DNA of 8,741 nucleotides from an uncultured Eubacteriales bacterium (GCA_958352815.1 CATWQA010000059.1:1-8741), one strand, 5' to 3'. Shown: positions 1 to 6,585, counted from the stretch's first letter. Numbers and translations are program-made. The notes: generated by a model from the sequence alone, not told the origin.

Positions 1-449
1 GTTCCGCCTGACACAAGACCTGCCAGCACGCCTACCGCCGATAAACCCTCAACATTACCCACAGCGGCACAGCGTCTGATTGTGCCCTTTGCGGTTCCGG
101 CAATAATTCCCAGATTTCCCTCTCCTGTAACGGTTGATTTTGACATAACATACAGGTCTTGCACAACCGCTCCGCTTTCGATAACGCCAAACAGCGGCGC
201 GCTGCTTGTCTTTATCTGATAGCCGTTTCCGTTAAAGGTTCCCGAAAATGAGGGTATACTCATACCAAAGCCCGACATATCAATGTCGTTTATCAGGTTG
301 TATGTAGCTCCCGGGTTATCGGCAATACTCAAAACATCGCCGATGTTTGAGACGGACACCACAGAAGGCGATGCCGCCGAGACCGCAACTCCGCCCATAG
401 CTCCGAAAACCATCATTACCGATAGGATTAATGCAACTGTCTTTTTCAT
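1..449 (-). CDS. Secreted GLUG-repeat protein, N-terminal part (truncated by window edge)
   Basis: This is an uninterrupted minus-strand frame of 149 codons that runs off the left edge, so the C-terminus is unseen. It starts at ATG (449-447) with AAAGGTG ending 7 nt upstream. Residues 1-25 form a typical Sec signal peptide: MKK, a hydrophobic core, then a VSA-AS cleavage site. The mature part begins with a segment like those that open beta-helical surface proteins (SIADNPGATYNLINDIDMSG, then FSGTFNGNGYQI at about 68-79). At about 122-149 comes a glycine-rich unit, GTIRRCAAVGNVEGLSAVGG, which matches the GLUG-motif pattern (NC.A.GNV.G...VGGLVG). GLUG proteins are exported and sometimes lie next to peptidase or carbohydrate-active domains; their exact role is unclear. 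I infer a cell-surface or secreted protein and cannot say what it binds or cleaves. No convincing sigma-A promoter was found upstream. Confidence 0.85.
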   Translation of the reverse strand, partial: MKKTVALILSVMMVFGAMGGVAVSAASPSVVSVSNIGDVLSIADNPGATYNLINDIDMSGFGMSIPSFSGTFNGNGYQIKTSSAPLFGVIESGAVVQDLYVMSKSTVTGEGNLGIIAGTAKGTIRRCAAVGNVEGLSAVGVLAGLVSGG

Positions 450-547
450 AACTATACACCTTTCTTTTTTGATTTATTTGTGTAATTTAAACACTTCATG
501 TTGAATTAGACGAATAAAATTCCCAAAAAGTTCCGCTTTTTTTCAAT

Positions 548-877
548 TTTTACAAAAAATTGTAAAACTTTCGCCCACCCAATTGCGCTCGCCGCCTCCG
601 CCCCGAGCGCCTTCGGTTTTCCCCTTCGGGGAAACCGATTGGGGCTACGCCCCTCGTCGCACTACGCCTTTTCCACTCGCCATGCCTGCTCGGCAAGGCT
701 TCGCTTTTACAGGCATGTGCTCCTCTTTCCCAAAAAGTCTTTTGACTTTTTGGGAGCCCTATGCCTGCTAAGCAGGTGATGTATTTTGATAAAGGCTTTG
801 GCGACATTGCCGCCGCGGCTTGGCATGGCGGAATATGGGCTCGGCAATAGTTCTAAAGGCAAAGCCTTTATCAAAAT
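548..877. repeat. Chain of consecutive hairpin-forming inverted repeats
   Basis: This gene-free stretch between nrdG and the secreted-protein gene is made almost entirely of successive inverted repeats. The arms are: 548-555/560-567 (TTTTACAA/TTGTAAAA); 585-591/604-610 (GCGCTCG/CGAGCGC); 614-624/628-637 (CGGTTTTCCCC, TTC loop region, one bulge); 641-645/649-653 (GGGGC/GCCCC); 681-688/710-717 (CATGCCTG/CAGGCATG); 729-739/744-754 (CCCAAAAAGTC, TTTT, GACTTTTTGGG, perfect); 764-768/772-776 (CCTGC/GCAGG); and 783-800/860-877 (18 bp perfect). ATGCCTGCT also recurs directly at 682 and 761. Several frames stay open here on both strands, but they have no ribosome binding site and follow the repeats. 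It probably represents a repetitive extragenic element, or a cluster of them. Confidence 0.7.
783..877. repeat. 18-bp perfect inverted repeat with nested inner stem (MITE/REP-like unit)
   Basis: ATTTTGATAAAGGCTTTG at 783-800 is the exact reverse complement of 860-877. A second stem is nested inside: ATTGCCG at 806-812 and CGGCAAT at 842-848. A GC-rich core (CCGCC 810-814 / GGCGG 827-831) offers an alternative fold. The 95-bp unit has no coding capacity and no T-run, so it does not look like an ordinary intrinsic terminator. It may be a small non-autonomous mobile or repetitive element; no target-site duplication is obvious. Confidence 0.65.
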
Positions 878-923
878 CATACTTAATTAAAATTTGGAAA
901 TACGTAACATTTTTTGCAAAAAC

Positions 924-959
924 ATTCGCCCGTCCTGCGATTATACAGGGCGGGCGAAT
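924..959 (-). terminator. Intrinsic terminator of nrdD-nrdG (possibly bidirectional)
   Basis: ATTCGCCCGTCCTG (924-937) pairs with CAGGGCGGGCGAAT (946-959): 14 pairs, one of them a wobble or mismatch depending on strand, with an 8-nt loop. It begins 4 nt after the nrdG stop codon. On the minus strand the stem is followed by GTTTTTG, which fits a Rho-independent terminator. On the plus strand it is followed by ATTTTTAATT, so it could also stop plus-strand transcription. Confidence 0.85.
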
Positions 960-963
960 ATTT

Positions 964-1503
964 TTAATTACATGCCAAAGCCTCATTCCACAAGGTCAGG
1001 CGATTATTTTTTCTCGTTTCGTTTAGGTCGATTATCCGCTGGTTTGACGAGCCCCGAAACCTTAGAGTTATATCCTTTAAGGCTTCCACATACCGTCCGT
1101 CAACCAAAACGTCAATCATAGACAAAAGCTCCTCCGTAACCTCGCAGTTGGGATATGCTCCCGGCTTTAAAATCTCATCGTCATATCTAAACCCGGAAAA
1201 CGCCCAAACCGTCTTGCGGGGGTACTCCTGCTTTACGCGCCTTAGGAACTTCACAAGCTCTCTTTGGTTTTCGGGCTCAAAGGGCTCTCCGCCGAGGAGA
1301 GTCAGCCCCTGTATGTAATCCGGGCGGAGCAGCTCCAAAATTCTGTCCTCCGTCTCTCGGGTGAAGGGCTGCCCGTAATCAAAGTCCCATGTTTCGGGCT
1401 GGAAGCAATTTTCGCAATGGTTGGTGCAGCCGGACACAAACAGAGTCACCCGAACGCCTATGCCGTTGGCTATATCACAATTCTTAATTTCGCAGTAGTT
1501 CAT
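964..1503 (-). CDS. nrdG: Anaerobic ribonucleoside-triphosphate reductase activating protein
   Basis: A cytosolic radical-SAM activase of 179 residues. It reductively cleaves S-adenosylmethionine to place the glycyl radical on NrdD. The cluster-binding CX3CX2C is present in SGCTNHCENC (Cys26, Cys30, Cys33), in the class-specific context VSGCTNHCENCFQPETW. The SAM-binding GGEP is at 71-74, WAFSGF at 100-105 and the family-typical VLVDGRY at 132-138. RFRGSSNQRIIDL lies near the C-terminus (148-160). The length is somewhat above the usual 150-170 because of a short charged tail. The ATG is preceded by AAGGAGAGG (1506-1514). It lies 14 nt downstream of nrdD, so the two are almost certainly co-transcribed, and an intrinsic terminator follows directly. 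All diagnostic residues are intact. Confidence 0.97.
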   Translation of the reverse strand: MNYCEIKNCDIANGIGVRVTLFVSGCTNHCENCFQPETWDFDYGQPFTRETEDRILELLRPDYIQGLTLLGGEPFEPENQRELVKFLRRVKQEYPRKTVWAFSGFRYDDEILKPGAYPNCEVTEELLSMIDVLVDGRYVEALKDITLRFRGSSNQRIIDLNETRKNNRLTLWNEALACN

Positions 1504-1517
1504 AGCCTCTCCTTATC

Positions 1518-3701
1518 CTACAGGTGCAGAACCCTCTCTTTTATCTCCTGAGTTCTGCCCTGGTTCCAGAACTGGGTGCCGATATATCCGCAGGTGCGCC
1601 TTGCAACATTCATCTTGTTCTGGTCGGTGTTGCCGCAGTTGGGACATACCCAAACCAGCTTGTCATCCCGCTCCTCAACGGAAATTTCCCCGTCATAGCC
1701 GCATTCCTGACAGTAGTCCGACTTTGTATTAAGCTCCGCATACATAATATTATCGTATATAAACTTCATAACCTGGATTACTGCCTCGATATTATTCTGC
1801 ATATCGGGAACCTCCACATAGCTTATGGCTCCGCCGGGAGACAGCTTTTGGAACTTGGACTCAAGAGCAAGCTTTTCAAAAGCGTCTATAGGCTCGGTAA
1901 CATGCACGTGGTAGCTGTTGGTTATATAGTTCTTGTCGGTAACTCCCTCGATTATGCCGAAACGCTTTTGCAGGCATCTTGAGAACTTATATGTTGTGGA
2001 CTCAAGAGGCGTGCCGTAAATCGAGTAATCTATATTCTCGGCTGCCTTCCACTTTGCGCAGGCGTCATTGAGAGCCTGCATAACCCTGAGACCGAACTCC
2101 TCGCCCTCGGGTTCGGTGAGTTTCTTGCCCGTCACCTCATATACGCACTCCCAAAGCCCCGCATAGCCCAAAGATATGGTGGAATATCCCCCGTGGAGCA
2201 GCTTGGTTATGGGCTCGCCCTTTTTAAGTCTTGCAAGAGCGCCGTACTGCCACAAAATCGGGGCAGCGTCGGACAGGGTTCCCTCCAGCCGCTCGTGTCT
2301 GCACTGAAGGGCTCTGTGGCACAGCTCCAGTCTTTCGTCAAGGATTTTCCAGAACTTCTCCTCATCCTTTCCCTCACGGCAAGCGGAGCAAGCCACATCA
2401 ACAAGGTTGATGGTAACCACGCCTTGGTTAAATCTTCCGTAATACTTAGGGTTGCCGTCCTCGTCAACATAGGGGGTGAGGAAGCTGCGGCAGCCCATAC
2501 AGGTATAGCAGTTGCCGTTGCCGTTTTTATCAACCTTTAAATCAAGCATAACCTTTTCCGAAATATAATCGGGAACCATACGCTTTGCCGTGCACTTTGC
2601 GGCAAGACGGGTCAGGTAGAAATAAGGCGAGTCCTCGGTTATATTGTCCTCCTCAAGGACGTATATGAGCTTGGGGAACGCCGGGGTTACATAAACCCCC
2701 GACTCATTTTTAACGCCCACGTAACGCTGCCTCAAAACCTCCTCTATAATAAGGGCAAGGTCGTGCTTAAGCTGAGGGTCCTTTGCCTCGTTCAGGTACA
2801 TAAACACCGTCACAAAGGGAGCCTGACCGTTGGTTGTCATAAGTGTTACAACCTGATACTGTATAATCTGCACGCCGCGGTTGATTTCCTCTTTCAGACG
2901 CTCCTCAACGATTTCCGCAATCTTGTCCTCCGAGGCGGAAACCCCCATGTCCTCCAGCTCCTTATGGACAGTCTTGGTTATCTTATCTCGTGAAACCTGA
3001 ACAAATGGAGCCAGGTGGGTCAGGGAAATCGACTGACCGCCGTACTGGTTTGAAGCAACCTGAGCAATAATCTGGGTGGCAATATTGCAGGCGGTTGAAA
3101 AGCTGTGGGGCTTCTCAATCATGGTGCCCGAGATAACCGTTCCGTTCTGGAGCATGTCCTCCAAGTTTACAAGGTCGCAGTTGTGCATATGCTGAGCATA
3201 GTAATCCGAGTCATGAAAGTGAATAATTCCCTGGTTATGCGCCTCCACAATCTCTTGGGGCAGCAAAATACGCTCTGTTATATCACGGCTGACCTCACCT
3301 GCCATATAGTCTCTCTGAACACTGTTCACGTTAGGGTCCTTATTGGAATTCTCCTGCTTAACCTCCTCGTTGTTGCATTCAAGAAGGGTGAGGATTTTAT
3401 CATCTGTGGTGTTGGACTTTCTCACAAGACTCCTGGTATATCTGTATGTAATATACCTCTTTGCAACCTCATAGGCTCCGTGAGCCATTATCTGCTTTTC
3501 CACAAGATCCTGTATCTCCTCAACAGAGAGGGCTCTGCCCATTTTTTCGCAGCTCTTTTGAACAGAGTCCGCAATCCGCAAGATCTGCTTGGGCGTCATT
3601 TTCTCATCGTCTTCAACAACATTGTTTGCCTTGGACACCGCCGCAATAATCTTACCTATGGCAAAATCAACCTCGGTCTTGTTTCTCTTTATGATCTTCA
3701 A
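1518..3701 (-). CDS. nrdD: Anaerobic (class III) ribonucleoside-triphosphate reductase
   Basis: This 727-residue cytosolic enzyme reduces ribonucleoside triphosphates to dNTPs under anaerobiosis, using a glycyl radical. An N-terminal ATP-cone (about 1-95, MKIIKRNKTEVDF...) provides allosteric activity control. The ten-stranded barrel follows, with the catalytic cysteine region HNCDL (Cys175) and the finger-loop CYTCMGCRSF (398-406, Cys404 the probable thiyl-radical residue by family comparison). The C-terminus has the four-Cys zinc site (Cys664, Cys667, Cys686, Cys689) and the radical loop RRTCGYIG with probable radical Gly705. The length is close to the E. coli enzyme. The start is TTG (3701-3699), with AAAGGGG 7 nt upstream; an in-frame stop lies shortly upstream and no ATG fits. 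It is first in the nrdDG operon, probably NrdR-controlled from the promoter at 3881-3909. Confidence 0.98.
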   Translation of the reverse strand: MKIIKRNKTEVDFAIGKIIAAVSKANNVVEDDEKMTPKQILRIADSVQKSCEKMGRALSVEEIQDLVEKQIMAHGAYEVAKRYITYRYTRSLVRKSNTTDDKILTLLECNNEEVKQENSNKDPNVNSVQRDYMAGEVSRDITERILLPQEIVEAHNQGIIHFHDSDYYAQHMHNCDLVNLEDMLQNGTVISGTMIEKPHSFSTACNIATQIIAQVASNQYGGQSISLTHLAPFVQVSRDKITKTVHKELEDMGVSASEDKIAEIVEERLKEEINRGVQIIQYQVVTLMTTNGQAPFVTVFMYLNEAKDPQLKHDLALIIEEVLRQRYVGVKNESGVYVTPAFPKLIYVLEEDNITEDSPYFYLTRLAAKCTAKRMVPDYISEKVMLDLKVDKNGNGNCYTCMGCRSFLTPYVDEDGNPKYYGRFNQGVVTINLVDVACSACREGKDEEKFWKILDERLELCHRALQCRHERLEGTLSDAAPILWQYGALARLKKGEPITKLLHGGYSTISLGYAGLWECVYEVTGKKLTEPEGEEFGLRVMQALNDACAKWKAAENIDYSIYGTPLESTTYKFSRCLQKRFGIIEGVTDKNYITNSYHVHVTEPIDAFEKLALESKFQKLSPGGAISYVEVPDMQNNIEAVIQVMKFIYDNIMYAELNTKSDYCQECGYDGEISVEERDDKLVWVCPNCGNTDQNKMNVARRTCGYIGTQFWNQGRTQEIKERVLHL

Positions 3702-3743
3702 TTTTATTCCCCTTTCCCTAATCTGCCTTTAAGTCAAAACAAC

Positions 3744-3873
3744 GCTCCGCCTTGCTTGCAATAAACGGAGCCCGCTATAGATTACAGCCCGCCGCCGTAC
3801 AGGCGAAGGGCGTCTGTATTTAAGTTTTCGCTTCGCCCCGTCTGCCGAGGCGGCGTTCCCTCTCAATCGGAAC
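3744..3873 (-). promoter_or_regulatory. Long structured 5' leader of nrdD mRNA
   Basis: From the predicted start of transcription (about 3873) to the nrdD start codon there are about 170 nt without a gene. This RNA can form nested stems: 3790-3796 (CGCCGCC, plus strand) with 3849-3855 (GGCGGCG), and inside it 3802-3808 (GGCGAAG) with 3831-3837 (CTTCGCC). A separate hairpin nearer the gene pairs 3744-3749 (GCTCCG) with 3766-3771 (CGGAGC). None matches a riboswitch consensus I can recognise, including cobalamin. The lack of a T-run after the last stem argues against simple terminator attenuation. The stems are real; a regulatory function is inference. Confidence 0.45.
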
Positions 3874-3880
3874 AGTACCT

Positions 3881-3909
3881 ATTATAATCTATATATTGGT
3901 AGTTGTCAA
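3881..3909 (-). promoter_or_regulatory. Sigma-A promoter of nrdD-nrdG
   Basis: On the minus strand, TTGACA (3909-3904) is followed by a 17-nt spacer and TATAAT (3886-3881). Both hexamers match the sigma-70/sigma-A consensus perfectly at optimal spacing. Transcription should begin near 3873-3875. Such a strong promoter on a dNTP-synthesis operon implies control by a repressor, which fits the NrdR-like sites overlapping it. Confidence 0.9.
3886..3901 (-). promoter_or_regulatory. Candidate NrdR box, promoter-proximal
   Basis: The minus strand contains CAATATATAG (3898-3889), which matches the core CWATATWTWG of the published NrdR box (ACACWATATWTWGTGT) at all ten positions. The outer flanks match poorly (1 of 6). 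The site lies in the -35/-10 spacer and touches the -10 hexamer, where a bound repressor would block RNA polymerase. Confidence 0.5.
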
Positions 3910-3918
3910 TAGCCAAAA

Positions 3919-3934
3919 CCACAATATCTTGTCT
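3919..3934 (-). promoter_or_regulatory. Candidate NrdR box, promoter-distal
   Basis: The minus strand reads AGACAAGATATTGTGG, matching the NrdR-box consensus at about 13 of 16 positions (core 9 of 10). It lies just upstream of the -35 hexamer. Its centre is 33 bp from the proximal box, about three helical turns, as expected for NrdR, which binds paired sites on one face of the DNA. Confidence 0.55.
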
Positions 3935-3986
3935 TTTTATATTAAATTTTCGTTTCAGCTTGACTGCGTAAATATTAAGATTTTTA

Positions 3987-4032
3987 CGAAAAACGCAAGA
4001 GCTGCCCCGCCCTGCGGCGAAGCAGCCCTCTT
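3987..4032 (-). terminator. Intrinsic terminator after the EF-G-like gene and small ORF
   Basis: On the minus strand AAGAGGGCTGC (4032-4022) pairs with GCAGCTCTT (4005-3997), leaving a two-G bulge. A GC-rich loop lies between, and the stem is followed by GCGTTTTTCG (T-run 3993-3989). It sits 14 nt after the small ORF stop and before the nrdD promoter, so it separates the two transcription units. Confidence 0.75.
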
Positions 4033-4046
4033 AAATTCACTTAATA

Positions 4047-4187
4047 TCAGCCGAGCGTTTTTTCTTTTCTCAAAAGCTTTTCGCACTCCCGCCTTGCCTC
4101 CGGCGGTGCGTCGTCGCTTATTCCGTCAACAAATCCGTTGCCGCCGATTAGGAAAAATTTTGCAAAATCATCTCTGCTGTCTGCCAT
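4047..4187 (-). CDS. Small ORF of 46 aa, unknown function
   Basis: I do not recognise this protein. The frame runs from ATG (4187-4185) to TGA (4049-4047), with an AGGAG ribosome binding site (4200-4196) at 8-nt spacing. The product begins MADSRDDFAKFFLIGGNGFV, continues with an acidic/proline stretch (DGISDDAPPEARR) and ends in a highly charged helix-like tail (ECEKLLRKEKTLG). There is no signal peptide or membrane segment; it would be a soluble peptide. It lies 53 nt downstream of the EF-G-like gene on the same strand and immediately before an intrinsic terminator, so it is probably co-transcribed as the last gene of that unit. Support comes from the start signal and position only; a chance frame cannot be excluded. 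Confidence 0.55.
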   Translation of the reverse strand: MADSRDDFAKFFLIGGNGFVDGISDDAPPEARRECEKLLRKEKTLG

Positions 4188-4240
4188 CAAATCATCTCCT
4201 GTGCATAAACTCCCTCATACACAGTGTGTCCGATTTTTGA

Positions 4241-6304
4241 TTATTTATTTGCGTCAGCAATAATTTTGTCGATTATGTTTTGAGGAGCTTCCTGGTATCT
4301 TTCAAACTCAAACTCAAAATCGCCTCTTGCCTGAGTCATGGAACGCAGGTCGGAAGCATACGAGTGCATTTCCGCCATGGGAACCTCACCCTCAATCATG
4401 GTAACTCCGTCGCCCACAGGCTCCATGCCCAGCATCTGACCGCGACGCTTGTTAATATCGCCGATAATGTCTCCGGTATAGCTGTCGGGAGCAAACACCT
4501 TAAGGTGACCGATAGGCTCTAAGATAACAGGAGACGCCTGGGGCATTCCCGCCTTGTACGCCAAAGACGCCGCCATCTTAAACGCCATTTCCGATGAGTC
4601 TACATCGTGATATGAGCCGTCAACCAGAGTTGCCTTTAGCCCCACCATGGGATAGCCCGCCAGCACGCCGTGCTCCATCGCCTCCTGCAGACCCTTTTCA
4701 ACAGCGGGGAAGTAGCCCTTGGGCACGCTGCCGCCGAAAATCTTTTCTTCGAATACCAAGCCCTCCTCGGTTGTGGGCTCAAACTCAATCCAAACGTGAC
4801 CGTACTGACCGTGTCCGCCTGACTGCTTCTTGTGCTTTCCCTCTACCTTAACCTTTTTACGGATGGTCTCACGGTAGGGAACCTTAGGCGTCTCAAAGGA
4901 AATATCAACGCCGAACTTGTTCTTCAGCTTTGACACAATAACGTCAATATGCTGGTCGCCCAGACCCTTGAGGAGCTGCTGTCTGGTCTCCTTATTGGTC
5001 TCAAAGGCGAAGGTCTTATCCTCGTCCATCAGCTTAATAAGACCTTGGGCAATCTTCTCGTCGTCACCCTTCTTGTTGGAAACAACCGCCAGCTCCATGT
5101 TGGGCTTTGCGAACTTAATTCCCTCAAGAGTGCAGGGGTTATTGAGCACGCTCAGAGTGTCGCCGGTAGCGGTTTTAGTCAGCTTTGTAACCGTGCCTAT
5201 ATCTCCCGCGTTAAGCTGAGACACCTCGATCTGTTTCTTGCCCTGCATGGTGTATATCTTGCCTATCTTCTCGTTTGTCTCCTTATTGAGATTATAAACG
5301 GTGGTATCGGGAGTCATAACTCCGGAGAACACCTTGAAATATGACAGTTTACCAACGTACGGGTCTGCAACGGTCTTGAACACAAGGGCGCTCATGGGGT
5401 CGTTTACGTCAATCTTTCTGTCAACCTCGGAGCCGTCCTTCTTCACTGCCTTAACAAACTCGTTCTTTCCGTTGGGAGCCGGGAAGTACGCATTTATAGC
5501 GTTAAGCAGAGAGGGAATACCTAAGTTATGGTACGCGCTTCCGCACAGCACCGGCACAATATCGCCCTCTGCCACACCGGCACGGAGAGCGGCGTACATT
5601 TCGGGCAGGGTGAAGGCTTCCCCGCTGAAATATTTCTCCATAAGCTCCTCAGACTGCTCCGCAACAGCCTCGTTTATCATTTCACGGAGAGGCTCCAGCT
5701 CATCTTCAATGCCCTCGGGCATTTCGCCTGTTATTGTACGGTTGCCGTCAAAAATCCTTGCCTCCTGCTCAACAACATTGATAAAGCCGATAATTTTGTC
5801 CCCCTCTTTAAGAGGAAGCTGGAAAGGCGCAATCTTCTTTCCGTATTTATCCTTGAGCTGCTGGAGAACCTTTTGGTAATCCACACGCTCATCGTCAACC
5901 TTATTTATGAAAAACATTTTGGGAATGCCGTTTTCCTCACAGTATTTCCACGCTTTCTCCGCTCCCACGGTGAGACCCGACTTACCGGAAAGCACAATCA
6001 AAGCGGCGTCTGCCACGCGCAAAGCCTGCTGCACCTCGCCCACAAAGTCAAAATATCCCGGAGTGTCCAGAATATTAAACTTTGTTCCGTTCCATTCGCA
6101 GGACGCCAGAGCCGTGGAAATCGAGAACTTGCGCTTTGTCTCCTCTGCGTCAAAGTCCATAACGGTTGTTCCGTCCTGGGTTCTGCCGAGCCTGTCAATA
6201 TTGCCCGCAGTGTACAGCATAGCCTCTGCCAAGCTGGTCTTACCTGAGTTTCCGTGACCCAGCATACAGAAATTCTTGATTTTAGATGTTTCGTAAACTT
6301 TCAA
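4241..6304 (-). CDS. Elongation factor G-like translational GTPase (EF-G paralogue)
   Basis: A soluble 687-residue protein with the full five-domain EF-G layout. The G domain has the P-loop GHGNSGKTS (16-24), G3 DTPGYFDF (80-87), G4 NKVD (134-137) and G5 CGSAY (254-258). Domain II covers about 300-390. Domain IV has SGGHGQYGHVWIEFEP (495-510) and the decoding-centre loop DGSYHDVDSSEMAF (562-575, His566 equivalent to the EF-G tip histidine). The C-terminal domain ends in FEFERYQEAPQNI. Differences from canonical FusA are GHGNSGKTS for AHIDAGKTT, no RGITI in switch I (KRKFSIST, 57-64), and Tyr84 in place of the catalytic His. These mark it as the EF-G-like paralogue (as in Thermus EF-G-2), not the main factor. 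The start is TTG (6304-6302) with GGAGG 8 nt upstream. Its role is ribosome-associated GTP hydrolysis, exact function uncertain. Confidence 0.93.
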   Translation of the reverse strand: MKVYETSKIKNFCMLGHGNSGKTSLAEAMLYTAGNIDRLGRTQDGTTVMDFDAEETKRKFSISTALASCEWNGTKFNILDTPGYFDFVGEVQQALRVADAALIVLSGKSGLTVGAEKAWKYCEENGIPKMFFINKVDDERVDYQKVLQQLKDKYGKKIAPFQLPLKEGDKIIGFINVVEQEARIFDGNRTITGEMPEGIEDELEPLREMINEAVAEQSEELMEKYFSGEAFTLPEMYAALRAGVAEGDIVPVLCGSAYHNLGIPSLLNAINAYFPAPNGKNEFVKAVKKDGSEVDRKIDVNDPMSALVFKTVADPYVGKLSYFKVFSGVMTPDTTVYNLNKETNEKIGKIYTMQGKKQIEVSQLNAGDIGTVTKLTKTATGDTLSVLNNPCTLEGIKFAKPNMELAVVSNKKGDDEKIAQGLIKLMDEDKTFAFETNKETRQQLLKGLGDQHIDVIVSKLKNKFGVDISFETPKVPYRETIRKKVKVEGKHKKQSGGHGQYGHVWIEFEPTTEEGLVFEEKIFGGSVPKGYFPAVEKGLQEAMEHGVLAGYPMVGLKATLVDGSYHDVDSSEMAFKMAASLAYKAGMPQASPVILEPIGHLKVFAPDSYTGDIIGDINKRRGQMLGMEPVGDGVTMIEGEVPMAEMHSYASDLRSMTQARGDFEFEFERYQEAPQNIIDKIIADANK

Positions 6305-6372
6305 AACTCAAACCTCCAAGTATGTATATTTTAATAAAAATCAATTCAATTAATGCGATACCCGCTCCTCTA

Positions 6373-6401
6373 ATTTTAACTCATATTTTCAAAATAATCA
6401 A
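6373..6401 (-). promoter_or_regulatory. Probable sigma-A promoter of the EF-G-like gene
   Basis: On the minus strand TTGATT (6401-6396), a 17-nt spacer and TAAAAT (6378-6373) give 4/6 and 5/6 matches to consensus. This predicts a start near 6366 and a leader of about 60 nt before the TTG start codon. The surrounding DNA is very AT-rich, so the call is moderate. Confidence 0.6.
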
Positions 6402-6430
6402 CCGAATAATAACCAATATTAAAAAATATT

Positions 6431-6449
6431 TTTGTGCAGCTTGCACAAA
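6431..6449. promoter_or_regulatory. Perfect palindrome upstream of the EF-G-like promoter
   Basis: TTTGTGCA (6431-6438) and TGCACAAA (6442-6449) form a perfect 8-bp inverted repeat around GCT. It lies 30 bp upstream of the -35 of the EF-G-like gene and 45 bp before the plus-strand promoter copy at 6494. It could be an operator for either divergent promoter. On the minus strand it is followed by AATATTTTTT, so a weak terminator is the alternative. Confidence 0.4.
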
Positions 6450-6488
6450 TGAAACTTATAGCGGGCTTTATACCCTTAAATACAAAAT

Positions 6489-6522
6489 TTTTGTTGACAA
6501 ACAGAGCGTATTATATTATATA
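6489..6522 (+). repeat. Direct repeat copy 1: duplicated promoter (orphan)
   Basis: These 34 bases are identical to 7085-7118. They contain TTGACA (6494-6499), a 17-nt spacer and TATATA (6517-6522), with TATAAT at 6519-6524 as an alternative -10 at 19-nt spacing. The AT-rich bases just upstream also resemble the other copy, allowing a one-base gap. No credible gene follows: the nearest ATG (6534) reads only six codons to a stop and lacks a ribosome binding site. The palindrome ACATATATGT (6527-6536) follows the -10. Confidence 0.8.
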
Positions 6523-6585
6523 ATATACATATATGTTTAGGCTATCGAAATAAACGATTTTTAAGTATGTGAAACCTCTCTATTC

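Noticed and set aside
550..807. An 85-codon minus-strand frame, very rich in Arg, across the hairpin region (with plus-strand frames at 583-771 and 820-1026)
   Set aside because: No ribosome binding site, composition dictated by GC-rich inverted repeats, and both strands open at once. Best explained as repeat DNA annotated as protein.
3105..3764. A 219-codon plus-strand frame opposite nrdD, and other long antisense frames inside nrdD and the EF-G-like gene
   Set aside because: They are shadows of strongly conserved minus-strand genes and lack start signals and recognisable domains.
3702..3880. Cobalamin riboswitch in front of nrdD
   Set aside because: The B12-box and other conserved cobalamin-riboswitch segments are not visible; only generic stems are seen.
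3896..4240. A 114-codon plus-strand frame between nrdD and the EF-G-like gene
   Set aside because: It runs antisense through the nrdD promoter, a terminator and the small ORF, has no credible ribosome binding site and resembles no family.
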